Shown one piece after another: positions 18,261 through 26,205 of a DNA stretch of 64,000 nt (its first letter is position 1; every line of letters begins with the position of its first letter). The notes under the pieces are model-generated. The model was not told where the DNA came from. It did no database searches and saw nothing but the letters and a program-made list of their open reading frames with translations. A program made the position numbers and the translations under genes. This DNA comes from Piscinibacter sp. (lineage in GTDB: Bacteria; Pseudomonadota; Gammaproteobacteria; Burkholderiales; Burkholderiaceae_C), in contig JADJJI010000015.1 of NCBI GenBank assembly GCA_016706565.1, forward strand, positions 62,001 through 126,000. The letters run 5' to 3'.

Positions 18261-18290
18261 ATGCGCAGTTTTGCGCAGTTCACTTATATT
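18261..18290 (+). promoter_or_regulatory. Tandem 10-bp repeat and -10 element upstream of the RRM gene
   Basis: TGCGCAGTT occurs twice, exactly 10 bp apart (18262-18270 and 18272-18280), followed by the -10-like TATATT at 18285-18290. One helical turn between copies suggests a protein-binding site or UP-like control element. No good -35 is visible, fitting an activated promoter. The message would carry a leader of about 90 nt. Confidence 0.45.
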
Positions 18291-18385
18291 CGCCAGTCTG
18301 TGTATGGACGCGGCGCCTTCGCTTGAATGGTTCACGATGGGTAGAAGCTCCACATGGTCTGTAGGAAATGGAAAGGGGCTCTCCC

Positions 18386-18898
18386 ATGGGCAACAAACTC
18401 TACGTCGGTAACCTCGCCTATTCGATCCGTGATGAGGATCTTCAACAGTCGTTCTCGCAGTTCGGCACGGTGACCTCGGCGAAGGTCATGATGGATCGCG
18501 ACACCGGTCGCTCGAAGGGCTTCGGCTTCGTCGAGATGGGCTCGGATGCCGAGGCTCAATCGGCCATCAACGGCATGAACGGCCAACCGCTCGAGGGCCG
18601 CGCGCTCGTCGTCAACGAGGCCCGCCCGCGCGAAGAGCGTCCGGGCGGCTTCGGCGGCGGCGGTGGCCGCTCCGGTGGCGGCGGTGGCTACGGCGGTGGT
18701 GGCGGCTACGGCGGCGGTGGTGGCGGCGGCGGTTACGGCGGTGGCGGCGGTGGCCGCTCCGGCGGTGGCGGCGGCTACGGTGGTGGTGGCGGTGGCCGCT
18801 CCGGCGGTGGCGGCGGCTACGGTGGTGGCGGCGGTGGCCGCTCCGGCGGTGGCGGCGGCAGCTACGGCAGCGGCGGCGGAAGCCGCGGCGGCTACTGA
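18386..18898 (+). CDS. Glycine-rich RRM RNA-binding protein
   Basis: A 170-aa RNA-binding protein. Residues about 1-80 form one RNA recognition motif with RNP2 (KLYVGNLA, 4-11) and RNP1 (SKGFGFVEM, about 46-54). The C-terminal half is almost pure Gly with Arg/Ser/Tyr in repeats of the form GGRSGGGGGYGGGG. This architecture is known from cold-induced RNA-binding proteins in cyanobacteria and many proteobacteria. The start at 18386 has GGAAAGGGG upstream; the ORF can extend to 18368. The repeat DNA encoding the tail is prone to length change. A strong terminator follows. It probably acts as an RNA chaperone in stress or cold; this is inference from family. Confidence 0.93.
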   Translation: MGNKLYVGNLAYSIRDEDLQQSFSQFGTVTSAKVMMDRDTGRSKGFGFVEMGSDAEAQSAINGMNGQPLEGRALVVNEARPREERPGGFGGGGGRSGGGGGYGGGGGYGGGGGGGGYGGGGGGRSGGGGGYGGGGGGRSGGGGGYGGGGGGRSGGGGGSYGSGGGSRGGY

Positions 18899-18922
18899 CA
18901 GCAGCCAGTCACGTTCGGCAAG

Positions 18923-18954
18923 AAGGGCGGGTGCGAAAGCACTCCGCCCTTTTT
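18923..18954 (+). terminator. Rho-independent terminator of the RRM gene
   Basis: A 12-bp stem with one bulged base, a GAAA tetraloop and a following run of five T. It lies 25 bp after the stop and ends at the stop codon of the convergent downstream gene, so it probably serves both. Confidence 0.85.
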
Positions 18955-21284
18955 CATGAGCCGAAATCGAACGAGGCTTTCACGAAGAGTTCGCTCTCGC
19001 TGCGGCGCGGCGCGCCCGGTGCGGGCCGCTCGGTCTGACGGCTGAAGCCCGTGCTGAGGCTGCGGCCCAGGCCGAAGCGGCGCTGGAACACGATCGAGGT
19101 GCTCTGCCCGCGCAGGTCAGCCGGCGCCGGCAGCTCGCCCGTGCCGTAGCGCACGAAACGCGTGCCCTGCCAGACCGCGCGCAGCGAGTCGCGCGCGTCG
19201 AAGTGCAGCACGCCCAGCCACTGCAGCGCCGTGTCGGCCAGCGCGCGGCGGCCGTCGGGCGCGTCGATGAAGTTCTGTTCCAGACGCTGCTCGGACTCGA
19301 CCCACCAGCGCTGGCCGATCGGCGTGCGCAGGTTCAGCTCGAACAAGGCTCGCACGCCCCGGCCGACGCGGTCGGCCTCGACGTCCAGCCGCTGGCCGAG
19401 CGTGCTTTCCACATGCAGCTTGGTGAGCCAGGGCGCCGGGTTGACGCTGTAGTTGAAGTTGATCGCACGCAGTGAATGAAGTGCGGCATCGGTGCGCGCC
19501 CGCTCGGCGTCGAACTGCAGTTGCACCGAGGCCTCGGTGTTGCGCGATGCGACCAGCCAGATGCCCGGGTGCACGTAGCGCCCGATGGTCTGCCCGCCGG
19601 GCACGACGCCGGCGTCGGCCAGCGTGCTCTTGTGCTGCAGCCACAGGTAGGTCTCGAACTCGTGGGCCCGGAAGCTCAGCGGCCCGGGTACCTGCAGCTC
19701 GCCCCAGCGGCGGATCAGCTCGGTCTGCAGGACGCGCGCGCCGGCCTGCTCGACGAAGCCGTTGTCGTTGCGGAACTTCGGGCTGACCTCGGTCGCCTCC
19801 GCGGTGAAATTCCAGCCGGGCACACGCATCCACCACGCGGCGTTCAGGTGGTGCCCGCTCTGGCCGGGCCCGCCGGCATCGTCGTGGCTGCGCGAGGCCA
19901 TCGCGCGGGCGCGGAACTGCTGCTCTTCGTCGGGCCGCCAGACCACGTCCGCCCCGGCGACGCGGTTGTTTGCGCCCGCGGTCTCGTCTCGCTGCGACAG
20001 CAGTGCCCCGGCGCTGAACTGCTCGCCGTGCCAGCGCCCGCGCAGCAGCGTGGCCTGCGAACGGCGATCCTGCAGCAGCACGTCGGTGGCAAAGGGGCCG
20101 GGGCGCAGCAACAGGCCGCCGCCGTCGTCGCGCAGCGTCAGCGCTGTCGCGTCGGCCTGCACGCCGCGCCAGGTGGCGCGCAGGCCCCAGCCCGGGTCGG
20201 TGATCGAGCGCGAGTAGAAGGCCGCCAGCGGCAGGTCGAGCACGTCGGTGCTCTCGAGGAAGAAGGGCCGCTTCTCCGGCACGCTCAGCGCGAAGCGGGT
20301 GTTGCCGGCGAGCTGCGGCACGTCGAGCTCGACCTGCGAGAAGTCGGGGTTCAGTGTCGCGTCGAACACCCAGTCGGCGCGTGGGCGCCACTTGATCTCG
20401 GCGCCGAGCGCGCCGCGCGTGGCGCGCTCGCTCGAAGTGCCATCGCTGCGGCGAGTCGAGCGCAGCGTCAGCTCCGGCCGCACCGACAGCAGCGCATGCG
20501 AGCGCACGCGCTCGGCGATGTCTTCCAGCCCGGCGATGGGCTGCAGTTCGGCGATGAAGTTCAGCGCGTCCTTGGTCAGCGGCGCGCTCAGCATCAGCAT
20601 GCTGGACTCGCGCGGGATGCCGCGCGTGGCCATGATGCGCCACGGCGCGCCGCCCTCGTAGGGGTAGCGCAGCGTCATCAGCGGCAGGCGCAGCTCGACG
20701 CTGTAGCCGTCGCTCAGGCGCTGCACGGCAGCCTCGACTTCGAAGTCCGGCGAGAAATCCTCGGTGTCGGTCGCGGCGATGAACATGCCGTCGGCCACCA
20801 CGCCCGCCGCGTTGACGCGCACGAACTGCGCCGAGCGCCGAGTGCCCACCGGGTCGATCACCACCGAGACGAAGTCCTGGTCGCGGCGCACCTGGTCTCG
20901 CCGCATCAGCGGCGCGCGGATCTCCTCGGGCCGCGGGTCCCAGGCACGGATGCCGACCACCAGCGCATGCTCTTCGATGACGAGTTGCAGCGTGGTGCGG
21001 TAGCCCTGTGGCACGGGCTGGCGATCCAGCGGCAGGTACTGCACGAAGGCGTCGTGCACCGGCGCCGTCTGCCAGGGCGCTTCGTCCAGACGGCCGTCGA
21101 TGCGCAGCGGCGGCGTCTCGGGTGGCGGCCGCAGCGCCCGTGGCTGTGCGCCGACGGGGTAGAACGAAGGCGACGGCGTCTGCGCGACGGCCGTCAAGCT
21201 CATGGCGGCCAGGGCACAACTCAACAGCAGGCGCCAGGCGCGAACGCGGCGCAGGGGAAACTCTCTCATGTCGAACTCTCGCAT
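18954..21284 (-). CDS. CBM9-like/DUF5916-type outer-membrane protein
   Basis: A 776-aa exported protein. After a basic start and signal peptide (LLLSCALAAMSLTAVAQ) comes a CBM9/DOMON-like beta domain (LRIDGRLDEAPWQTAPVHDAFVQ onward, about 60-230). Most of the rest reads as the DUF5916 beta-strand-rich region, with PDFSQVELDVPQLAGNTRF and the diagnostic PEKRPFFLES, ending in alternating hydrophobic strands and KASFDFGS, as in a beta barrel. The family often occurs with secreted hydrolases; its role is not known. Two starts five codons apart are encoded by an imperfect 15-bp duplication (21284 and 21269). A seven-codon ORF lies upstream. The gene is convergent with the RRM gene and shares its terminator. 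Confidence 0.85.
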   Translation of the reverse strand: MREFDMREFPLRRVRAWRLLLSCALAAMSLTAVAQTPSPSFYPVGAQPRALRPPPETPPLRIDGRLDEAPWQTAPVHDAFVQYLPLDRQPVPQGYRTTLQLVIEEHALVVGIRAWDPRPEEIRAPLMRRDQVRRDQDFVSVVIDPVGTRRSAQFVRVNAAGVVADGMFIAATDTEDFSPDFEVEAAVQRLSDGYSVELRLPLMTLRYPYEGGAPWRIMATRGIPRESSMLMLSAPLTKDALNFIAELQPIAGLEDIAERVRSHALLSVRPELTLRSTRRSDGTSSERATRGALGAEIKWRPRADWVFDATLNPDFSQVELDVPQLAGNTRFALSVPEKRPFFLESTDVLDLPLAAFYSRSITDPGWGLRATWRGVQADATALTLRDDGGGLLLRPGPFATDVLLQDRRSQATLLRGRWHGEQFSAGALLSQRDETAGANNRVAGADVVWRPDEEQQFRARAMASRSHDDAGGPGQSGHHLNAAWWMRVPGWNFTAEATEVSPKFRNDNGFVEQAGARVLQTELIRRWGELQVPGPLSFRAHEFETYLWLQHKSTLADAGVVPGGQTIGRYVHPGIWLVASRNTEASVQLQFDAERARTDAALHSLRAINFNYSVNPAPWLTKLHVESTLGQRLDVEADRVGRGVRALFELNLRTPIGQRWWVESEQRLEQNFIDAPDGRRALADTALQWLGVLHFDARDSLRAVWQGTRFVRYGTGELPAPADLRGQSTSIVFQRRFGLGRSLSTGFSRQTERPAPGAPRRSESELFVKASFDFGS

Positions 21285-21400
21285 GCGGGCGCCCTCGCTG
21301 GCTCGTGGCCGCGCGGCACCTGGATCATCGATGGACCGCGCGCGAAGCGGCGGTCAAAGGGGGCCGGGAGGGTCGGTGAGACCGGGCCCGGCCGGGGCCA

Positions 21401-21424
21401 TCAGGCGTTGCGAATGTCAGTCAT
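21401..21424 (-). CDS. Possible seven-codon leader ORF (MTDIRNA)
   Basis: An ATG with a near-perfect Shine-Dalgarno (AAGGAGG, 6 bases before) opens a frame of only seven codons, M-T-D-I-R-N-A, then TGA. It lies between the SDR gene and the 776-aa outer-membrane protein gene on the same strand, about 115 bp before the latter. The sequence after its stop is very GC-rich with self-complementary GGCC/GGGCCC blocks. It could be a translated leader that controls the downstream gene or a remnant of a lost gene. Only the ribosome binding site and frame are seen; function is inferred. Confidence 0.35.
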   Translation of the reverse strand: MTDIRNA

Positions 21425-21500
21425 GGGAGCCTCCTTGTCGCGGACGCTTGTGAAGCGCCTTGGCGACCGCGCCGTGCGGTGGCCGCGAGTGTAGGCGGGC

Positions 21501-22280
21501 TCATTCGCCTTGTCGATGCTTGCGCGGCCGCCCGGCCAGCACGCGATCGAACAGCCCGTTGGGCAGCAGACGCAGCAGCTTGGCGACGACACCCATCTGC
21601 CACGGGATGACGCGGTAGCTGGTGCCGGCGCGGATGGCCTCGAAGGCCTGGTCGGCGAAGTCTTCGGCGGTCATCAGGAAGGGCATGCTGTAGCGGTTCT
21701 CGCGCGTCAGCGGCGTGTCGATGTAGCCGGGCAGCAGCGTGACGACGCGCACGCCGTCGGGGCGCAGCTCGCCGCGCAGGCTCTCGCAGTAGCTGATGAC
21801 GGCCGACTTGCTCGAGCAGTAAGCGCCATGCCCGGGCAGGCCGCGGATGCCGGCGACGCTGGCGATGCCCACCAGCGAGCCGCTGCGGCGCTGGCGCATC
21901 GCACGCATGAACGGGTGGAAGGTCGCGGCCACGCCGATCACGTTGGTCTCGTAGGTGGCGCGCATCACCTCGAGGTCGTCGAAGACCTCGGTGTCGATGC
22001 CCACGCTGATGCCGGCGTTGGCGATCACCACGTCGGGCACGCCCTGCGCGGCGATGCAGGCACGGCCGGCGGCCTCGATGGCCGCCAGGTCGCGCACGTC
22101 GGCCGCATAGACGCCGGCGTCGGCCTCGCTGCAGCCTTGCGCCGTGACCCAGGCGCGCACCTCGGCCTCGCGGCGTGCCACGAGTGCGAGCCGATAGCCT
22201 GCGCGCCGGAATCTCGCGGCCAGCGCCTGGCCGATGCCGCTGGAAGCGCCGGTGATGAAGACGAGTGGTTCGGTGTTCAC
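21501..22280 (-). CDS. SDR-family oxidoreductase
   Basis: A 259-aa short-chain dehydrogenase/reductase. The NAD(P) site is TGASSGIG (10-17), followed by NAGIS (about 89-93), SVAG and the catalytic YCSSK (Tyr and Lys). The C-terminal helix-rich region with PWQMGVVAKLLRLLP resembles membrane-associated SDRs acting on hydrophobic substrates. It starts 7 bp after the lptC stop on the same strand, so it is the third gene of a kdsC-lptC-SDR operon. In related bacteria lptA and lptB usually follow lptC, so its place is unusual. Substrate unknown. Confidence 0.9.
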   Translation of the reverse strand: MNTEPLVFITGASSGIGQALAARFRRAGYRLALVARREAEVRAWVTAQGCSEADAGVYAADVRDLAAIEAAGRACIAAQGVPDVVIANAGISVGIDTEVFDDLEVMRATYETNVIGVAATFHPFMRAMRQRRSGSLVGIASVAGIRGLPGHGAYCSSKSAVISYCESLRGELRPDGVRVVTLLPGYIDTPLTRENRYSMPFLMTAEDFADQAFEAIRAGTSYRVIPWQMGVVAKLLRLLPNGLFDRVLAGRPRKHRQGE

Positions 22281-22287
22281 GCGGCCC

Positions 22288-22965
22288 TCAGGGTTCGGTC
22301 GGCCGCGCGCGCGGCGTGAAGACGGCGCGCTGCCGGCCCTTCAGCTCGACGACGCGGGCCAGGTTGTCGTACTCCATGCCGTCGGCGCGCACTTCGGTGC
22401 CGCCGCGCCGCACCACCACGGGCAGGTGCGAGCGCACCCGCTCGGTGTTCAGGAAGGCGTGCAGGAATTCGCTGCGGAACTCCATCGTCTCCTGCACGGT
22501 AGGCGCTTCGCGCACCACCTGCGCCGAGCCGAACAGCTGCAGCTCGCTGCCGTCGCCGTTGGACAGCGCGCGCAGCGCCGAGGCCCGCGTCACGCGGCCC
22601 GCCGTGTCGACGGCGCGGATGCGCGGGTTCTCGATCTCCAGCGTGTCGGTGTCCGGGTAGTGGCGCAGCTCCAGGCCCTCGATCTGCACGCGCATGCGGC
22701 CGTCGGCGGCGAAACGCTGCACGGTGAAGTTCTGCATCGTGTAGTCGGGCTCGTGGCGCGGCGGCGCCACGGCGCGCTGCGTTTCGGGCTGGGGCGTCAC
22801 GTTCACCAGCCACCAGGTGCCGAGCGCCAGCGTGCTCATCAGCAGCACCGGCAGGTAGGCGGTGAGCGCCTCCAGCAGGCGCAGGTGCCAGGGCAGGCGC
22901 AATCGGCGCCGGTCGCTCGCCGGGGCCGGCGCGAGTACCGCCAGGTCGTCCAGCGCCTCGCTCAC
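22288..22965 (-). CDS. lptC: LPS export protein LptC
   Basis: A 225-aa bitopic inner-membrane protein of the Lpt lipopolysaccharide export bridge. It has a short cytoplasmic Arg-rich start, one membrane helix (LTAYLPVLLMSTLALGTWWL, about 30-49) and a periplasmic LptC beta-jellyroll with YTMQNFTVQRF, LRHYPDTDTLEIENPR and the late EYDNLARVVELKGRQRAVF. The GTG start at 22965 overlaps the kdsC stop by four bases (GTGA), indicating translational coupling. In many betaproteobacteria lptA and lptB come next; here an SDR gene follows instead. Confidence 0.92.
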   Translation of the reverse strand: MSEALDDLAVLAPAPASDRRRLRLPWHLRLLEALTAYLPVLLMSTLALGTWWLVNVTPQPETQRAVAPPRHEPDYTMQNFTVQRFAADGRMRVQIEGLELRHYPDTDTLEIENPRIRAVDTAGRVTRASALRALSNGDGSELQLFGSAQVVREAPTVQETMEFRSEFLHAFLNTERVRSHLPVVVRRGGTEVRADGMEYDNLARVVELKGRQRAVFTPRARPTEP

Positions 22966-23543
22966 GAGCCGCCGCCGTCCAGCGTGGTCAGATGCCCCTG
23001 CAGCAATTCGACATAGCGGCCGGCTGCGGTGAGCAGCAGGTCGCAGCACTCGCGCGCCGCGCCATGGCCGCCCTGCGCGTGGGTGACGTGGTCGGCGATG
23101 GCACGCACCTCGGCGTGCGCGCCGGCCGGCGCGCAGGCGAAGGCGGCGCGGGTCATCAGCGGCAGGTCGGGCCAGTCGTCGCCCATCGCGGCCACGGCGT
23201 CCCAGCCCACGCCCAGGCGCGCGAGCATCGGCGTGGCGGCGGCCAGCTTGTCGGACGCGCCGTAGACGGCCTGCGCGATGCCCAGGTCGGCCACGCGCCG
23301 GCGCACCGCCGGCGAGTCGCGCCCGGTGATCACCACCGGCACGATGCCGCCCTGCGCCAGCAGCTTCAGGCCGTGGCCGTCGAGCGTGCTGAAGGCCTTG
23401 AAGGCCTCGCCTTGCTCGCCGATGTAGATGCGCCCGTCGGTGAGCACGCCATCGACATCGAAGATCGCGACGCGCACGCCCTGCGCGGCGAGCAAGAGCT
23501 CGGGCGCGAAGCGCAGGACGGGTTCGACAGCGGGGCGCGGCAT
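22962..23543 (-). CDS. kdsC: KDO 8-phosphate phosphatase KdsC
   Basis: A 193-aa HAD-superfamily phosphatase that removes phosphate from 3-deoxy-D-manno-octulosonate 8-phosphate in LPS inner-core synthesis. The HAD motifs are present: motif I FDVDGVLTDG (Asp29 nucleophile, Asp31), motif II in VVITGRDS, Lys in SDKLAA and motif III MGDDWPDLPLM. The length is usual for the cap-less C0 family that forms tetramers. It is first in a coupled operon with lptC. The kdsD arabinose-5-phosphate isomerase gene that usually precedes it is absent; a CPA2 antiporter gene lies divergently instead. Confidence 0.94.
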   Translation of the reverse strand: MPRPAVEPVLRFAPELLLAAQGVRVAIFDVDGVLTDGRIYIGEQGEAFKAFSTLDGHGLKLLAQGGIVPVVITGRDSPAVRRRVADLGIAQAVYGASDKLAAATPMLARLGVGWDAVAAMGDDWPDLPLMTRAAFACAPAGAHAEVRAIADHVTHAQGGHGAARECCDLLLTAAGRYVELLQGHLTTLDGGGS

Positions 23544-23609
23544 GGCCGCCGCAGTCTAGCCGAGGCCCGGTCGTCCAGTAGGATCGGAGCATCCCCACAG
23601 AACGCATCC

Positions 23610-25610
23610 ATGGCCTCGACGCTCGAACTCGTGCTGCTCTACCTGGTGGCCGCGGTGACTGGCGTCGTCGCCTGCCGTCTGGCCAAGCTGCCGCCGATGC
23701 TCGGCTACCTGGTGGTGGGCGTGCTGATCGGGCCCAACGCGACGGCGCTCGCCAAGGACTCGGCCGGCGTGCAGTACCTGGCCGAGTTCGGCGTCGTGTT
23801 CCTGATGTTCGTGATCGGGCTGGAGTTCAACCTGCCCAAGCTCAAGAGCATGCGCAAGCTGGTCTTCGGCCTGGGGCTGGCACAGGTGATGCTGACCATC
23901 GTCGGCTCGGTGCTGGGCCACTACTTACTTGTCTGGATCTACTCGTTCACGGCGCGGCCCTGGGAGCTGTCGTGGCAGGGCGCCATCGTGCTCGGCGGTG
24001 CGATGGCCATGTCGAGCACGGCCATCGTCGTCAAGCTGATGTCCGACCGGCTCGAGCTGGAGAGCGAGCACGGCCGGCGCGTGATGGGCGTGCTGCTGTT
24101 CCAGGACCTGGCCGTGGTGCCGCTGCTGGTGCTGATCCCGGCGCTGGACTCCACCGGCCAGGACATGGCCGTCTCGCTCGGCTGGGCGGCGTTCAAGGCC
24201 GGCGTGCTGCTGACGCTGCTGCTGGTCGGCGGGCAGCGTGTGATGCGCTGGTGGCTCACGCTCGTGGCCAGGCGCAAGAGCGAGGAGCTGTTCATCCTCA
24301 ACCTGCTGCTCGTCACCCTGGGCCTGGCCTGGCTGACCGAACACTTCGGGCTGTCGCTCGCCCTGGGCGCCTTCGTCGCCGGCATGCTGGTGGCCGAGAC
24401 CGAATACAAGCACCAGGTGGAGACCGACATCCGGCCCTTCCACGACGTGCTGCTCGGCCTGTTCTTCATCACCATCGGCATGAAGCTCGACTGGCGGCCG
24501 GTGCTTGCCGAGTGGCCGCTGGTGCTGCTCCTGACCATGGGGCCGGTGGTGGCCAAGTTCGTGCTGGTCGCCGCGCTGGCCCGCGTCTTCGGTGCGGCGC
24601 CGGGCACCGCGCTGCGCACCGGCCTCTACCTGGCGCAGGCGGGCGAGTTCGGCTTCGTGCTGCTGACACTCGGCGCGGCCAACCAGCTGATCGACCCGCA
24701 ATGGCTCAGCCCGGTGCTGGCCAGCATGGTGCTGTCGATGATGGCCACGCCGCTGCTGGTGATGTACAGCAACCGAATCGTCATGAAGCTGTCGGCCAGC
24801 GACTGGCTGATGCAGTCGGTGGCGATGACGACCATCGCCAAACGCTCGATCAACGCCGAGGCGCACGTGATCATCGCCGGCTACGGCCGCAGCGGCCAGA
24901 ACCTGGCGCGCATCCTCGAGGGCGAGCACATTCCCTACATGGCGCTGGACCTCGACCCCGATCGCGTGCGCCAGGCTGCAGCCGCCGGCCAGAGCGTGGT
25001 GTTCGGCGATGCCGCCAGGCTGCAGAGCCTGATGGCAGCCGGCCTGGCGCGTGCCAGCGCGGTGGTGGTCAGCTACCAGGACACCGCGTCGGCGCTGAAG
25101 ATCCTGCGCCTGGTGCAGGAGCATGCGCCGAAGGTGCCGGTGATCGTGCGCACCATCGACGACTCCGAGATGGAGAAGCTGCGCGCCGCCGGCGCCACCG
25201 AGGTGGTGCCCGAAGCGATCGAGGGCTCGCTGATGCTGGCCAGCCATGCGCTGGCGCTGGTGGGCGTGCCGATGCGCCGCGTGATCCGCGTCGTGCAGGA
25301 CCAGCGCGACGCACGTTACGGCCTGCTGCGCGGCTACTTCCACGGCGCCGACGACGACACCGCCGACGACCTGCAAACGGCGCGCCTGCACAGCATCACC
25401 CTGCCGGTGGCCGCCGCCAGTGTCGGCCGCACCCTCGCCGAGCAGGCGCTGCATGCCATCGGCGTGACGGTGGTGTCGGTGCGGCGCGCCTCCGGCGCCG
25501 TCAGCAAGCCCGACGAGGCCATGGTGCTCGGCCCCGGCGACACCCTGGTGCTGTCGGGGCTGCCCGAGCCGCTGGCGCTGGCCGAAGGCAAACTGCTGGG
25601 CCGAACCTAG
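23610..25610 (+). CDS. CPA2 monovalent cation:proton antiporter (KefB/YbaL-like)
   Basis: A 666-aa inner-membrane antiporter. Residues 1 to about 390 form the Na+/H+ exchanger domain with twelve or so helices (AKLPPMLGYLVVGVLIGP, FGVVFLMFVIGLEF, LGGAMAMSSTAIVVKL, VMGVLLFQDLAVVPLL). A TrkA-N/RCK domain follows, with the nucleotide-binding IIAGYGRSGQNLARIL and VVFGDAARLQSL. A TrkA-C domain ends the protein (VAAASVGRTLAEQALHAIGV). It probably exchanges K+ for H+ under nucleotide control. The neighbourhood with kdsC is conserved in many Burkholderiales. The start at 23610 fits the first helix. Confidence 0.93.
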   Translation: MASTLELVLLYLVAAVTGVVACRLAKLPPMLGYLVVGVLIGPNATALAKDSAGVQYLAEFGVVFLMFVIGLEFNLPKLKSMRKLVFGLGLAQVMLTIVGSVLGHYLLVWIYSFTARPWELSWQGAIVLGGAMAMSSTAIVVKLMSDRLELESEHGRRVMGVLLFQDLAVVPLLVLIPALDSTGQDMAVSLGWAAFKAGVLLTLLLVGGQRVMRWWLTLVARRKSEELFILNLLLVTLGLAWLTEHFGLSLALGAFVAGMLVAETEYKHQVETDIRPFHDVLLGLFFITIGMKLDWRPVLAEWPLVLLLTMGPVVAKFVLVAALARVFGAAPGTALRTGLYLAQAGEFGFVLLTLGAANQLIDPQWLSPVLASMVLSMMATPLLVMYSNRIVMKLSASDWLMQSVAMTTIAKRSINAEAHVIIAGYGRSGQNLARILEGEHIPYMALDLDPDRVRQAAAAGQSVVFGDAARLQSLMAAGLARASAVVVSYQDTASALKILRLVQEHAPKVPVIVRTIDDSEMEKLRAAGATEVVPEAIEGSLMLASHALALVGVPMRRVIRVVQDQRDARYGLLRGYFHGADDDTADDLQTARLHSITLPVAAASVGRTLAEQALHAIGVTVVSVRRASGAVSKPDEAMVLGPGDTLVLSGLPEPLALAEGKLLGRT

Positions 25611-25623
25611 GAGCCTTGTCGCC

Positions 25624-26202
25624 ATGAAGCGCCGCGTTGTTCTGGCCGGGCTCGGCCTGCCCTGGCTCGGCCTGCCGTCGATCGCCGGGGCCGAGGTCGC
25701 ATCGGTCGTCGATGCGGCGGCTGCACTGCGCCGCGGCGGCGTCGCCGTGCTGCTGCGCCACGCCGCCACCGAGCCGGGCATCGGCGACCCGCCGGGCTTT
25801 CGCCTGGGCGTATGCGCGACGCAGCGCCAGCTCAGCGAGCAGGGCCGTGCCCAGTCGCAGCGCATCGGTGCCTGGTTCAGCGCACGCGGCCTGGCGCCGG
25901 CCGAGGTGCGCTCCAGCGCCTGGTGCCGCTGCCTCGACACCGCCACGCTCGCCTTCGGCCGCGCACGCGCCTGGACGGCCTTGAACTCGTTCTTCGGCGA
26001 CCGGTCGGTCGAGTCAGGCCAGAGTGCCGAGCTGCGCAAGGCGCTGGGCAAGCTGCCGGCGCAGGGCTTCGAGGTGTGGGTGACGCACCAGGTCAACATC
26101 TCGGCGCTGACCGGCGTGAGCCCGGGCATGGGTGAGGCCGTCGTGGTTCGCCTGGCGGGCGGGAAGGTCCACAATCTGGCGCGCATCCGCTTCGAAGACT
26201 GA
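25624..26202 (+). CDS. Exported histidine phosphatase family protein
   Basis: A 192-aa protein with a signal peptide (MKRRVVLAGLGLPWLGLPS, cleavage near AGA) and a phosphoglycerate-mutase-like fold. The catalytic motif is LLRHAATEPG (Arg45, His46), the second Arg pair follows in SSAWCRCLDTA and the late His is in WVTHQVN. Members act as periplasmic phosphatases or hydrolases. It is 13 bp after the antiporter gene and 3 bp before apt, so these three probably share a transcript. The physiological substrate is unknown. Confidence 0.86.
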   Translation: MKRRVVLAGLGLPWLGLPSIAGAEVASVVDAAAALRRGGVAVLLRHAATEPGIGDPPGFRLGVCATQRQLSEQGRAQSQRIGAWFSARGLAPAEVRSSAWCRCLDTATLAFGRARAWTALNSFFGDRSVESGQSAELRKALGKLPAQGFEVWVTHQVNISALTGVSPGMGEAVVVRLAGGKVHNLARIRFED

Positions 26203-26205
26203 GCC

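Noticed and set aside
18640-18898. Repeat array that could be mistaken for CRISPR or satellite
   Set aside because: It is in frame and codes the Gly-rich tail of the RRM protein; no conserved spacer/repeat alternation.
21361-21400. GC-rich self-complementary run after the seven-codon ORF as a terminator
   Set aside because: Stems can be drawn but are imperfect and no T-tract follows on the minus strand.
23544-23609. Missing kdsD gene overlooked between kdsC and the antiporter
   Set aside because: The 66-bp gap is too short for any isomerase gene.
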